The notes under the pieces: generated by a model
Database searches by the model: none
Told to the model about the DNA's origin: nothing
What the model saw: only the letters and a program-made list of their open reading frames with translations
Translations under genes and position numbers: made by a program
Source: CAYVLA01 sp964549615 [NCBI: uncultured Thermococci archaeon]
GTDB lineage: Archaea > CAYQAE01 > CAYVLA01
Assembly: GCA_964549615.1 (NCBI GenBank)
Contig: CAZJVP010000094.1
Span: 1 to 52,119 of the forward strand
Direction of reading: 5' to 3'
Length of the DNA: 52,119 nucleotides
Shown: in pieces, positions 24,471-32,928 of the stretch
Layout of the letters: each line of letters opens with the position of its first letter
How positions within the stretch are numbered: the first letter of the stretch is position 1

Positions 24471-26867
24471 CTACTGACCCTCCACGATGAATCCGTGGTA
24501 CCTGCCCATCCAGTAGGGCATCAGGAAGTAGGCTCCGTCGCCCTCGCTCCGTCCCTCGCCGCCCCAGTCCAGGTTGTAGGGGTTGGCGTTCCATCTCCTC
24601 ATGTTCCGGTTCTCGAAGGGGAGGGTGAAGACTTCCCCGGCCGCCAGCCGGGCTCGCACGTCGGATCTCTGGTAGTTAGATACGCCCCAGTCGAGAAGGT
24701 CGGGCGACATCCCCCTGAGTTCCTCCACCGACTCCTCCAGGTCGAAGTCGGCCCGGGTCGAGGCGCCATAGACGAAGTTGAAGAACGGGCTCCGTTCGGG
24801 CCTCTCTATCTGCCAGCTCCTCTCTATGCTCTTAAGGTAGATGGCACGAAGGGCGGGATCATCCTCGTACAGCAGCAAGGGATAGTAGGCCAGGAAGGCC
24901 AGCTCGTCGTCCGAGTGGTTGACATGTCCCGGCGGCAGTATCTTCTGGGAAATGATATTCAGGTGATAGTGGTGCTTCTCGATCAACTCTCGGTACGCGG
25001 CCTCGTACCTCTCCTGGCCCGTCATGTGGATAGCCACCTTCAGATGGGATAGGATCTCCAGAGCGTTGAGGCCGTGCTCCTCGGACCATGCTGGATCGTC
25101 GTTGATCTCCTTGGGGTTCCATACGCCCCATCGGGTTCTCTTGCCGTCCAGGTCCACGAGGTAGAAGGCATGGTCTATGATGTGGTCGGTGATGCGCCTT
25201 ACCAGGGCGGCCACATCTTGCTTCTCCTCCTTGTCGGCCACGAGGTCGTAGTAGATCGAGTAGGCAAAGTAGTGGCCGTCGATCTCGTCCGAACTGGTGT
25301 CGCCCTTCCAGTCCCATGATGGGTCGACGCTGCTCTGGTGCCACTCGCCCCCCGATTTCGCCACGTTCGTGGAGTCCCTCCTCACAGCGGCGCGGGCCGG
25401 AAAGCCCTCGATCCCCGTGAGCTGCTCGAGCCTCCTCATCGCCTCATAGCACTCCTTGGCATTCTCCTTGGCCTTCGGGTCGCCCGTGACGGCGTACCTG
25501 AAGGACTCGGCTGCAAGGTAGATGCCGGTCCAAAGTCCATCGTTGTCGCTCGCATCATAGGTCCAGCTCGAGAAGTCACCGGGGGCCGGTAGGTCTATGA
25601 ACTCGATGTAGCCGTCCCTCACATGCCTTGCCTGCACGATGTCGTTGATGAGGTCGGCCTTTTCCTGGAGCGTCATCCACCTCCCGTAGATCCTCCCCAC
25701 CCCATCCGGCGTCCCGATCCAAAGCGAGCCATCAGGACCGACAACCAGCGACCTGACGTCGTCGTTCGGCACCCAGCGGCGGCCCTGGTAGTAATGCCAT
25801 CTGCCATCCCTCAGTTCGCACAAACCAAACGAGGTCCCAACCCAGATCGTCCCATTCGTCCCGAAGCCAATACACTGCGCATCCTCGTAGGGAAGGCCGT
25901 TCTCGCCGGTGAACGAGTAGTAGTAATCCCTCCCGTCGAAGACGTTGACCCCGCCCGCGCTGCAGGCCCAGACGTCGCCGACATCGCTGACCGCCAGCAT
26001 CCTGACATCTGCCGAAAGCAGACCCATGGATCCCGAACGGCCGGTGAGGTTCTTCCACGCCTCGCCGTCGAAAATCCACAGGCCCCGGTCGGTTCCGGCA
26101 ATGACCGAGTCCCTCAGGGACACAATCGACCTTACGCTCAGGTTCCGCGTGGTTGGGTCCCACGACCATCGGCCTGACTCCAAGACGGCAATCCCGCGGT
26201 CGGACCCGAGCCAGATCCTGCCGCCTGCGTCCTTGGCGAGCGCGGTCGCCCTCCGATCCCCAATCCCATCGCCGAGAGGCGCCCATTTCCCGCCCTCAAG
26301 GACATAGGTGCCGCCTTCGAGTCCGGCTAGGAGCGAACCGTCTCCGCCCAACGCCAGGCAGCATGCAGCACCGTCCGGGAGGCCTTTGCCTTCCTTCCTC
26401 CAAGCTTTGTCAAGGCGGTATACACCGTCCTCGGCGGCTGCCCAGACCTCTCCAGCAAACACCTCCAGATCCCTTATCTCAACACCTTCCATCCGCAAGT
26501 CCGCTCCCAACTCCTCCCGGAAGTACTGAAGGTACGGCCCGATCCTCAAGCTCCTGTTACTCAAGCCAACCAAGGTTTTCTCCCTCCTAGGCAAGACCAT
26601 GTACCCGGCAGCCAGACAGATAACTACCGCGACGGATGCTCCGAAGAGAGCCAGCCTACGCCGTGAAGGCAGTCTCCCAGCCCGCCCAGCGCCGGCGGGA
26701 CAGGAATGCTTTCTCGCCGAGACGTGTTCGTGGCAAAAGATCCCCCCGCAGGCCCGGCATATGCTGGGCCTGTAGAGCGGCTTGCCGCACGCCTGGCATC
26801 TTCCGGCCCTCTCAGTCTCCCTCTTCTGAACCGCCAAACCACCGCACCTTCTGGGGGACGATGACAC
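24471..26867 (-). CDS. AN1 zinc finger - membrane helix - beta-propeller - alpha/alpha toroid protein
   Basis: This 798-residue protein has an unusual composition. Residues 24-56 form an AN1-type zinc finger (C24, C27, C37, C40, C45, H48, H54, C56). Residues 71-92 are a single hydrophobic helix. Residues 110-405 hold about seven repeats of the GxxWxGTxxGL type, like two-component-regulator propellers (GRIWLGSDRGIAVLESGRW, GTIWVGTSFGLCELRDGRW, GSLWIGTPDGVGRIYGRW). Residues 410-798 are helical with aromatic-rich repeats resembling an alpha/alpha toroid (LWTGIYLAAESFRYAVTG). With the finger inside, propeller and toroid would face outside. No catalytic motif is clear. The GTG start lies three nt after the prenyl synthase stop, suggesting an operon. 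Confidence 0.78.
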   Translation of the reverse strand: MSSSPRRCGGLAVQKRETERAGRCQACGKPLYRPSICRACGGIFCHEHVSARKHSCPAGAGRAGRLPSRRRLALFGASVAVVICLAAGYMVLPRREKTLVGLSNRSLRIGPYLQYFREELGADLRMEGVEIRDLEVFAGEVWAAAEDGVYRLDKAWRKEGKGLPDGAACCLALGGDGSLLAGLEGGTYVLEGGKWAPLGDGIGDRRATALAKDAGGRIWLGSDRGIAVLESGRWSWDPTTRNLSVRSIVSLRDSVIAGTDRGLWIFDGEAWKNLTGRSGSMGLLSADVRMLAVSDVGDVWACSAGGVNVFDGRDYYYSFTGENGLPYEDAQCIGFGTNGTIWVGTSFGLCELRDGRWHYYQGRRWVPNDDVRSLVVGPDGSLWIGTPDGVGRIYGRWMTLQEKADLINDIVQARHVRDGYIEFIDLPAPGDFSSWTYDASDNDGLWTGIYLAAESFRYAVTGDPKAKENAKECYEAMRRLEQLTGIEGFPARAAVRRDSTNVAKSGGEWHQSSVDPSWDWKGDTSSDEIDGHYFAYSIYYDLVADKEEKQDVAALVRRITDHIIDHAFYLVDLDGKRTRWGVWNPKEINDDPAWSEEHGLNALEILSHLKVAIHMTGQERYEAAYRELIEKHHYHLNIISQKILPPGHVNHSDDELAFLAYYPLLLYEDDPALRAIYLKSIERSWQIERPERSPFFNFVYGASTRADFDLEESVEELRGMSPDLLDWGVSNYQRSDVRARLAAGEVFTLPFENRNMRRWNANPYNLDWGGEGRSEGDGAYFLMPYWMGRYHGFIVEGQ

Positions 26868-26870
26868 AAG

Positions 26871-27911
26871 CTAAACGTACCATTGAAGGCTCCGACCCAT
26901 GTAGGACATCAGCGATGCGAAGAGATCCTTCGCATCGCGGTCCATCCCCGTCCTTTCGATCAACCTCAGGGCCCTCCCTGCATGCCGGGCTGCGATCTTC
27001 CTTGCCCCATCCACTGCGCCCGCGTCCCGGAGGACTGCCCTGAACGTCTTCAGACTGGTCTTGGACGACCTCAGAGCTGCAAGCTGATCGCCAGATGCAT
27101 TTCGGAGCGCCAAGACGACGTGCAAAGGCCTCTTGAGCGTCTTGAGATCGGATCCCGGCTGCCTGCCGTACTCCCGCGCAGCTGAGAAGACGTCGATGAT
27201 GTCATCCTGGATGTCGAAGGCAAAGCCCATCTGCTCTCCGGCCTTTCCAAGGAGCTCTAGGTCTCGATGGGCACCTGAAAGCAACCCCCCTATCCGGAGA
27301 GTTGCCCTGAAGAGGGACGCCGCTCGCCTCGAGGCCATCAGCCGCCATGTTCTCAAGTCCACGTCCGCGCCCTCCATCCACAGGTCAAGGGCCTGGCTTT
27401 CGTTGACATCCGAGTATGCCTTCGTCATCTCGCCAACGATGGCGATGGCTAGATCGTTGCCCAAGTCGGAGCCAAGGACCCGAGACAGCGAGAGACAGAA
27501 CGCGATGTTGCCCCCGAACACCGAGCATCCGAGCCCAAGGCGATCGTCCCGGAGCTCGGCATACTTGCGGTTGAGCGTCGGACCACCCCTGCGCGCCTCG
27601 TCCCCGTCCACCAGGTCGTCGTGTATCAGAATGCTGTGCCGATACAGCTCGACCGCGTCGCACGCAACGGCCAAGGCGTCTGGATCCCGAAAGCCATAAC
27701 CCCTGCACACGAGTGCGACGGTAAACGAGGCGATCCGCTTGCCGCCCCTCAGGGCGAATTCGCAGATCGAGTCATAGATGTCGGCGATCAGGGGATGATA
27801 CCGTGCCCTCCGTTGCGGTCCTGCGAGAAACCGCGCAAGGCTGGACTCCGCCCACGCAGAGTGTTTCTCGAGCTCCTTCTCCAGGATTCCGGTCGAACAT
27901 GCCGCCGACAA
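26871..27911 (-). CDS. polyprenyl (geranylgeranyl/farnesyl-type) diphosphate synthase
   Basis: The protein has 346 residues from the TTG at 27911. RGGKRI is the substrate-binding lysine/arginine motif. HDDLVDGDEARRGGPTLN contains the first aspartate-rich motif (D98-D99-x-x-D102) and FDIQDDIIDV the second (D233-x-x-D236-D237). It builds isoprenoid diphosphates for membrane lipids or quinones by adding isopentenyl diphosphate; product length cannot be judged from this alone. The open frame extends to 28043, but a TATA box (27936-27942) lies 28 nt before the TTG, so the transcript is leaderless and the extra 44 Gly/Pro/Arg-rich residues are not coding. The propeller gene follows after three nt. 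Confidence 0.92.
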   Translation of the reverse strand: MSAACSTGILEKELEKHSAWAESSLARFLAGPQRRARYHPLIADIYDSICEFALRGGKRIASFTVALVCRGYGFRDPDALAVACDAVELYRHSILIHDDLVDGDEARRGGPTLNRKYAELRDDRLGLGCSVFGGNIAFCLSLSRVLGSDLGNDLAIAIVGEMTKAYSDVNESQALDLWMEGADVDLRTWRLMASRRAASLFRATLRIGGLLSGAHRDLELLGKAGEQMGFAFDIQDDIIDVFSAAREYGRQPGSDLKTLKRPLHVVLALRNASGDQLAALRSSKTSLKTFRAVLRDAGAVDGARKIAARHAGRALRLIERTGMDRDAKDLFASLMSYMGRSLQWYV

Positions 27912-27935
27912 TGGCCGAGTCTCAGGTCGGCTCGG

Positions 27936-27942
27936 ATATAAA
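27936..27942 (-). promoter_or_regulatory. TATA box of the prenyl synthase gene
   Basis: TTTATAT on the minus strand, centred at 27939, is 28 nt before TTG 27911. It lies within the longer open frame, which it rules against. Confidence 0.7.
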
Positions 27943-28047
27943 CCTTCCTGCCCGCCGGTGCCGGCCCTGGCCTGTCCAAGGCAGGAATTCGTTGATCGAC
28001 CGCGTTCAAATGGCTCGTCGCCCGACGTGGGAGAAGGAAGCAACTGT

Positions 28048-29298
28048 CTACCTAGCTCTGGTCGTCCCTGCCTCCCGGTACAGCATCCTCCTTATCATCA
28101 GGGCGTACAGGACGGATCCTGCAGCCATCGAGGTTCCCATGACGGCGCACCATTCGATGACGTAGATCCACAGGAGCGCCCTGTCCTTCGACTTGATGGC
28201 CTCATCAGCCAGCTTCGACAGGGCATTCAGGGCGCCTTCGATTGACTCCCGAGCCTCGTCAAGTTCAACCCGGCGGAAGTAGAGATCGCCGGCAGCTTTA
28301 TCCGCATCGATCTGGCTGAGCTTGTCATACAGGCTCTTCGAGCTTGCACCGAACTTCTCAGCGAAATCTATCACCGATATCACGAATAGCCTCTTCTCCC
28401 TGTAGTTGGCCAGCGAGATCCTTACGAGATGGTCTAGCTCCATGTCTTGAGGTATCGGCAGCCTCGCGGGAAAGTAGGCCATGTGGGCTAGGAAGTCGGC
28501 GCAGTACTCCCACCTGTAGAAGTCGGTCACCCCGTTGCCTCCCCAGTCGAACACCAAGGCCACGGACCTTCCCCTCCCAGGGTCCCAGGTTGCGATCATG
28601 GGGCTTCCCGGTGGATTCCTGTCCATGCGGGCGAGGACCTGGCCACCCTGCCTTTCGAACACCCTGTTGTGGGCGTAGAAGTACACCGTATTCCAGGGCT
28701 TGCCCTTGAAGAGAGGGTGCTCCGGATTCTCGGGGACCAGCCTGAAGACTTTGCCTAGGTCCCACCCCTTGCGGTCCTCGGAGCACTCAACAGGGAGGAT
28801 CTCCCCAACGGGGGTCGGCCCCCAGCTTGGGCAAGGACCCCAGCTCCCCTCCTTGCCGCCGAAGCTGGCTGGCCCGTCCACCATCATGAAACCCAGTCCG
28901 CCCTCCACAACGGAGTCCTTGATCCAGAACTTGAACTCATTCTTGAGATGATGGCTCTGCGCATCGGCAATTATGACCTCATCGTAGTCCGAAAGAAGGT
29001 TGGACCTGCTCCGAGGAAGGTACATCCTGTAGTACCTTAGAGCCAGCTCGACGCCCTTCTGATCCGTGCCCAGGATCCCGATCTCGCTTGGAACGGGCGT
29101 CACCTCGATCCTTGGGTCATCGCTGTAGTACGGGGTGGGAAATCCCGGGGCCATGAACGAATCCCCGAGGAAGAGGAGCCGGATGGCCCCGGTCTCCGGG
29201 TCGACCTTCGGCTGACCCAGCGCAGGAACGCAAACCACCAGGATGGATGAAAGGAATAGAGCTGCCGCCGCGCTATTCCGCATCATGCCCCTGGTCAT
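28048..29298 (-). CDS. extracytoplasmic ABC-auxiliary protein with glutamine-amidotransferase-like domain (paralogue of 47379-48674)
   Basis: The protein has 416 residues. A signal-type hydrophobic segment (AAAALFLSSILVVCVPALG) leads into an outside domain built like class I glutamine amidotransferase or DUF1355 folds (IRLLFLGDSFMAPGF, YDEVIIADAQSHH, GLGFMMVDGPASFGG, PMIATWDPGRGRSVALVFDWGG). A helical stalk and a C-terminal membrane helix follow, ending RRMLYREAGTTRAR. There is no catalytic Cys-His-Glu triad that I can place, so a binding role is likelier. It overlaps the ABC ATPase gene by 26 nt (less if one of the ATGs at 29286 or 29283 is used), so it belongs to the exporter operon. Similar outside domains occur as auxiliary parts of GldG-type exporters. 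Confidence 0.75.
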   Translation of the reverse strand: MTRGMMRNSAAAALFLSSILVVCVPALGQPKVDPETGAIRLLFLGDSFMAPGFPTPYYSDDPRIEVTPVPSEIGILGTDQKGVELALRYYRMYLPRSRSNLLSDYDEVIIADAQSHHLKNEFKFWIKDSVVEGGLGFMMVDGPASFGGKEGSWGPCPSWGPTPVGEILPVECSEDRKGWDLGKVFRLVPENPEHPLFKGKPWNTVYFYAHNRVFERQGGQVLARMDRNPPGSPMIATWDPGRGRSVALVFDWGGNGVTDFYRWEYCADFLAHMAYFPARLPIPQDMELDHLVRISLANYREKRLFVISVIDFAEKFGASSKSLYDKLSQIDADKAAGDLYFRRVELDEARESIEGALNALSKLADEAIKSKDRALLWIYVIEWCAVMGTSMAAGSVLYALMIRRMLYREAGTTRAR

Positions 29299-30217
29299 GT
29301 TCTGCCTTCCTTATCCACTCTTCGTATACGTCCACCAGCGTCACCACGGAAGCTTCGTATGAGCGGACGCTTGCCGAATACTTGGCTATTTCCTGCATTA
29401 ATCTGCTCGTCTCGTCGCGCGACTTGAGGAGAAAGGAAACCGTGCCGTCCTCCGCCATCTCGTATGGCACTTGAAATGAGTTCCAGAACTCGGGATGAAC
29501 CGAGTCATGCGGCTTGACGTGCAGCCTGTAGGGCTGAGTCGTCGACTCGAAGAAGCTCGCCATATCGCCCGTCCTCATGACCGTGCCGTTCTTCCTCATG
29601 AGGACGAACCTATCCGCAAGCTTGCTCACGACCCTCGGGTTATGGTCGATCATCACTATTGTCGTGGACGACTTCAGCTTGGCCAAAAAGGAGATCATCT
29701 TGCTTGCCCTCTCGGTATCAAGAGGCGAAGTCACCTCATCCAGGAGAAGCAGCGAGGGCCTCTTCATCAGCGCGCAACCGACCCTTAAGACCATTTTCTG
29801 TCCCTCGGAGAACCCCTCGATCTTCTCTCCGAGCGAGTCCAACATCCCCATCTGTTCCAGAAAGGGCATGATCGATTGCCTCGAGGAACCTTGAATCCCC
29901 TCGAAGTAAGAAAGCGTCTCGCCCATGGTGAGCTTCTTGTGGAAGCCCAGCGTCGGAGATACGAAACCGATCTTCCTCCTGAGCGATCTCAGATCCGAGT
30001 AGAGGTCGACTCGGTCCAGAAGTATGCTCCCCGAATCAGGCGCGATGATACCTGCTATGATCTTGAGCAGGGTCGTCTTCCCACAAGCATTGGGACCAAT
30101 CACCGCGGTGATGGTGTTGGGGGCGGCCTCGAAGCTGACCCCGCCCAGTATGCTGACGGCCTTTCCCCCCAACCTGAAGCTCTTCGCAAGCCGGTCCACG
30201 CGTAGAGATGATCCCAA
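29273..30217 (-). CDS. ABC transporter ATPase with extra C-terminal domain
   Basis: The 314-residue protein has Walker A GPNACGKT (41-48), a signature region FSEGQKMVLRVG in place of the usual LSGGQ, Walker B LLLLDE followed by V-T-S-P-L-D, and an H-loop in VMIDHN. About 100 further residues after the nucleotide-binding domain (from about 215) form an alpha/beta tail of unknown role, seen in some drug or polysaccharide exporters. TTG 30217 has GGAGG six nt upstream, within 11 nt of the permease stop. Partner genes are the permease upstream and the auxiliary protein downstream. Export of a lipid, peptide or glycan is likely; the substrate is unknown. Confidence 0.92.
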   Translation of the reverse strand: MGSSLRVDRLAKSFRLGGKAVSILGGVSFEAAPNTITAVIGPNACGKTTLLKIIAGIIAPDSGSILLDRVDLYSDLRSLRRKIGFVSPTLGFHKKLTMGETLSYFEGIQGSSRQSIMPFLEQMGMLDSLGEKIEGFSEGQKMVLRVGCALMKRPSLLLLDEVTSPLDTERASKMISFLAKLKSSTTIVMIDHNPRVVSKLADRFVLMRKNGTVMRTGDMASFFESTTQPYRLHVKPHDSVHPEFWNSFQVPYEMAEDGTVSFLLKSRDETSRLMQEIAKYSASVRSYEASVVTLVDVYEEWIRKAEHDQGHDAE

Positions 30218-30227
30218 GCGATTCCTC

Positions 30228-31070
30228 CTAGTAGTGCTCTATTGCTCCAAACGTCATCGCTCTTCGCTCGACCCACCGGTAAAACGCAACGCAGATCAGC
30301 ACACCCGCCGCCACGCCCGCTGTCATGAGTAGTATCGGATCCAACGAGACGCCGGAGAGGGCGAGCAGGGAATCCTGCGAGGTTGGCAACCTGCCCAAGA
30401 TGATGATTTCCCTGCAGACCTCCAAGCCCCTGGTGACCGGGATTATCCTCAACAGGCCCGGGAGCGCGGATACTGGCCAAGCAAAGCTGGCGAATGCGGC
30501 AACTGGGAAGAAGAACCCCGACCCCACCTTAAGGACCTGGAGGAAGACGCCGGCCGTCGCACCTATCTTCTTGAACATGAGCGAAAGTGACCCCATAAGC
30601 ACCGCCACGGTCAGAACGTACGCCCATGACAAAAGGATGACCACGGCCAGATAGCCAAGCCCTCCCAAGCTGGGGGATCTGATACCTGTGAGGGCAAAAA
30701 CTGGCAGGAAGATGGCAACTGCCATGAAAGCATTCACAATGCTCCGGGCGGCCATCTGGCTCACTATCAAGGTCAACGGTGAGACGTTGTTGTTCATCAG
30801 GGTGCCCAGCGTCCCCAGCCTCGCCTCCTCCGGAATGATTCTGGTGGCCTCAACGTATCCGTTCTCCATGAAGGCCCAGAAGAAGATGTTGACCAAGATG
30901 AATGTCTGGAAAGGGTAGTCCAGATACCGTGGGTCGGGTGAAACGACGTTGCCTATGAAACCGAAGGCGATCATCGTCGCCCCAAGGTACGCCGCGTCGA
31001 CCACGAGCTCGAACTTGTACTTGAGGATTATTCTGAGGTACCGCGCCACATTGCTCGCGAGAATGGCCAA
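30228..31070 (-). CDS. ABC-2 type permease
   Basis: The 280-residue protein has six hydrophobic segments in the ABC-2 exporter pattern: an N-terminal amphipathic stretch and first helix (YLGATMIAFGFIGNVV), FILVNIFFWAFMENGYVEATRIIPEEARLGTLGTLMNNNVSPL (the cytoplasmic coupling region), then four more helices. PEEARLGTLG is the typical coupling helix near the second membrane span. The TTG start at 31070 follows a TATA-like box (ATACTTATC, about 31109-31117) by 43 nt, so a short leader with GGCGGCGGG is possible. It is the first gene of the permease-ATPase-auxiliary operon. Confidence 0.87.
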   Translation of the reverse strand: MAILASNVARYLRIILKYKFELVVDAAYLGATMIAFGFIGNVVSPDPRYLDYPFQTFILVNIFFWAFMENGYVEATRIIPEEARLGTLGTLMNNNVSPLTLIVSQMAARSIVNAFMAVAIFLPVFALTGIRSPSLGGLGYLAVVILLSWAYVLTVAVLMGSLSLMFKKIGATAGVFLQVLKVGSGFFFPVAAFASFAWPVSALPGLLRIIPVTRGLEVCREIIILGRLPTSQDSLLALSGVSLDPILLMTAGVAAGVLICVAFYRWVERRAMTFGAIEHY

Positions 31071-31185
31071 TTCCCGCCGCCAACCTTGAAGGGCTTCAGG
31101 CTGCGGCCAGATAAGTATTTGCTAACGGGAATCTACGGCGCCTATACGGGCGGCGGGGAGTTGGCAGGCCGCCGCGCCGCGGACC

Positions 31186-31362
31186 TCATCCCCTCTTCTT
31201 GAGAAGTATCGATCTGTTGCCCTTGATCTCTATGGCGATTCGGTCGCCCTTCCTCCATCCCAGCTTCTTTACAAGGTCCCTGGGAACGCTCGTCGTGTAC
31301 TGGGCAACCCGTCCTCCCTTGGGCAGGGTGTGAGTCTTCATCTGGAGCCGTATCGTGGCCAT
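31186..31362 (-). CDS. AbrB/SpoVT-type DNA-binding protein
   Basis: The protein has 58 residues from ATG 31362; a GTG at 31383 would add seven. RVAQYTTSVPRDLVKKLGWRKGDRIAIEIKGNRSILLKKR is the swapped-hairpin AbrB fold: T-x-x-x-P-R/K-x-L-V-x-x-L-G-W-x-x-G-D. Such proteins are transition-state regulators or antitoxins. No toxin gene (VapC, MazF) lies next to it, so a stand-alone regulator is likelier. A TATA-like element (TTTTTAGAA, about 31395-31405) is upstream. The ABC operon starts 116 nt downstream on the same strand, so regulating it is a plausible guess. Confidence 0.82.
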   Translation of the reverse strand: MATIRLQMKTHTLPKGGRVAQYTTSVPRDLVKKLGWRKGDRIAIEIKGNRSILLKKRG

Positions 31363-31463
31363 GTTCTCGCCGCCATCGCACACTTCCCAGCGGATTCTAA
31401 AAATGGGCCTGGCCGCCCAGCTGCGCCCATAAGAGATTCGCGGACGAGTCTGAGAAAATCACA

Positions 31464-32300
31464 TCATCCGATCACCCACTTCCCTAGCGGGACCGGCTTG
31501 TAGGGCAAGTTCATGAGCGCGATGAAGCTCTCCTTGTGGGTGGCCCGGTCAATCATGGCCGGGTTGTCCTTCGTGGGTCTGAACGTCGTCACCCGTTCAA
31601 AGGGGGGATTGAGTGGTATCCGGCCGAAGGTCTCCGCCTTCGCCCTCTCCAGAGCCCTTTTGGCTCCCTCCTCTATGAGATCCCGGGCTCGGGCAGGGTG
31701 CAGATGTACGGCCGCCAAGTTCCACCTCTCGTACTCCTCGCGCGGCAGTCCCTCCCCGCCCCTTGACTGAAGGCCACGCTTGACGGCCACCGTCTCGATG
31801 TCGGGAACGAGCTCGCGCGCCTCCTTCGTGAAGGCCAGATCCCCTGATCCGAATATCGACCTAACGCCAAGCTCGCTCGCACACATAGCGAGTTGTCCGA
31901 ACTCGCCGATCGAAACGTTGTTCACCGAAAGGTCATCATAACCGAAGCTCTGGGTGTGGGCCATGTGGGCGTAGATGCTGTTTGACTTCGCATGCTGCCC
32001 GACCCAGGCGCACGCATCAAACGTCTCGTCAAGCCCCAACGGCCACGGGCCCTCGGGCCACCCCCTCTGCAGCTCCACCCTGTCATCCAGCAGTTTGGGT
32101 GAAATCCCTCCGGGGCCGTGCCCGTCGGCGACCACTATCTCGTCCGCGCCCGCCTCAAAGAAACCCCTCACGGCGGCGTTAACCTCGAGGGTCAGGAACT
32201 CTTTCGCGGTCTCGTAGTAGCTGGAGCCTGGCCGGCACCAGTTCTCATGGTCGATGACGCCGGCGACTCCCTCCAGATCCGTCATTACGTAGATCCTCAT
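31464..32300 (-). CDS. M55 family D-aminopeptidase (DppA-like)
   Basis: The protein has 278 residues, starting at ATG 32300. MTDLEGVAGV (D8, E10) and VVADGHG (His near 60) carry the zinc ligands, and a later histidine-rich stretch (VGQHAKSNSIYAHMAHTQSFGYDDLSVN) holds the remaining catalytic histidine. DppA enzymes release N-terminal D-amino acids such as D-Ala and form decamers. GLQSRGGEG and a helical C-terminus fit the family. A TATA-like box (32325-32332) is 28 nt upstream of the ATG, so it is leaderless; the longer frame to 32312 is unlikely. The substrate in an archaeon is unclear. No peptide-transport genes flank it. Confidence 0.9.
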   Translation of the reverse strand: MRIYVMTDLEGVAGVIDHENWCRPGSSYYETAKEFLTLEVNAAVRGFFEAGADEIVVADGHGPGGISPKLLDDRVELQRGWPEGPWPLGLDETFDACAWVGQHAKSNSIYAHMAHTQSFGYDDLSVNNVSIGEFGQLAMCASELGVRSIFGSGDLAFTKEARELVPDIETVAVKRGLQSRGGEGLPREEYERWNLAAVHLHPARARDLIEEGAKRALERAKAETFGRIPLNPPFERVTTFRPTKDNPAMIDRATHKESFIALMNLPYKPVPLGKWVIG

Positions 32301-32324
32301 GCCCCAAGCCAAGGCCGCCGCTCT

Positions 32325-32332
32325 GATAAAGA
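32325..32332 (-). promoter_or_regulatory. TATA-like box of the M55 peptidase gene
   Basis: TCTTTATC on the minus strand, centred near 32328, sits 28 nt before the ATG at 32300. Confidence 0.6.
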
Positions 32333-32349
32333 TGAATGCGGGAAGATGC

Positions 32350-32928
32350 CTAAGCCCGGTAGGGCTCCAATCTCTTCTTGTGGATGGCAGAAGAGACCAC
32401 GGCCTCGATCTGCCCCGGGTGCTCCAGCACGGTGATCCCCTCCATCGACCTGACCGTCTCTACGTTTTGAACATCCACTCTCCGGGTTGTGATCCTGATT
32501 CTCCTTCCACCCGGTATCTCCGTCTCGAGGGATCCCATCCTCCAGTCAACGGGGCATATGTAGACGGGCGTCCCGCCCTTGACCGCCTGGGCGACGCAGT
32601 TCGATACGAGGCTGTCCGCTATGCCGTGTGCGATCTTGGCCGTCGTGTTGGCCGTAGCGGGCGAGACGAATAGGAGGTCATACCGGCCCGTCTGCAAGGC
32701 ACCCGCAATGAAAGGCTGATTCGGCCCCCTCTCTACTGCGACCTTGCCGAACTTGTCCTGAAGCCTGTTCCAAAGCTTGTACCACTTGATGACGATCTCG
32801 GCGTTCCTAGAAGCAAAGGTCTTGACCTGCACAAGCGGGTTCTCGATGACCCTCTCCATCGCCTCCACCGTCTGCACCAACTGGTCCCCGGCTCCGGTGA
32901 TGCCCCAGGCAACTCTGAGTCTCCTCAA
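32350..32928 (-). CDS. afpA: archaeoflavoprotein AfpA-like FMN protein
   Basis: The 192-residue protein resembles archaeal AfpA: RVAWGITGAGDQLVQTVEAM at the N-terminus (flavoprotein fold of the Dfp/UbiX superfamily), FASRNAEIVIKWYKLWNRL, LLFVSPATANTTAKIAHGIADSLVSN (FMN-side S-P-A-T-A-N-T-x-A-K motif) and a C-terminal LEHPGQI. AfpA is known as an electron-carrier flavoprotein that takes electrons from ferredoxin. The TTG start overlaps the stop of the Isf-like gene (TTGA), so the two flavoproteins are made together. Confidence 0.88.
   Translation of the reverse strand: MRRLRVAWGITGAGDQLVQTVEAMERVIENPLVQVKTFASRNAEIVIKWYKLWNRLQDKFGKVAVERGPNQPFIAGALQTGRYDLLFVSPATANTTAKIAHGIADSLVSNCVAQAVKGGTPVYICPVDWRMGSLETEIPGGRRIRITTRRVDVQNVETVRSMEGITVLEHPGQIEAVVSSAIHKKRLEPYRA

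Noticed and set aside
23743-24477. 244-residue plus-strand frame after the GH3 gene
   Set aside because: It was tested as a frameshifted GH3 C-terminus but shows no related residues; it is the shadow of the zinc-ribbon gene.
27912-28043. 44-residue N-terminal extension of the prenyl synthase
   Set aside because: A TATA box lies inside it 28 nt before an in-frame TTG, and the sequence is Gly/Pro/Arg-rich.
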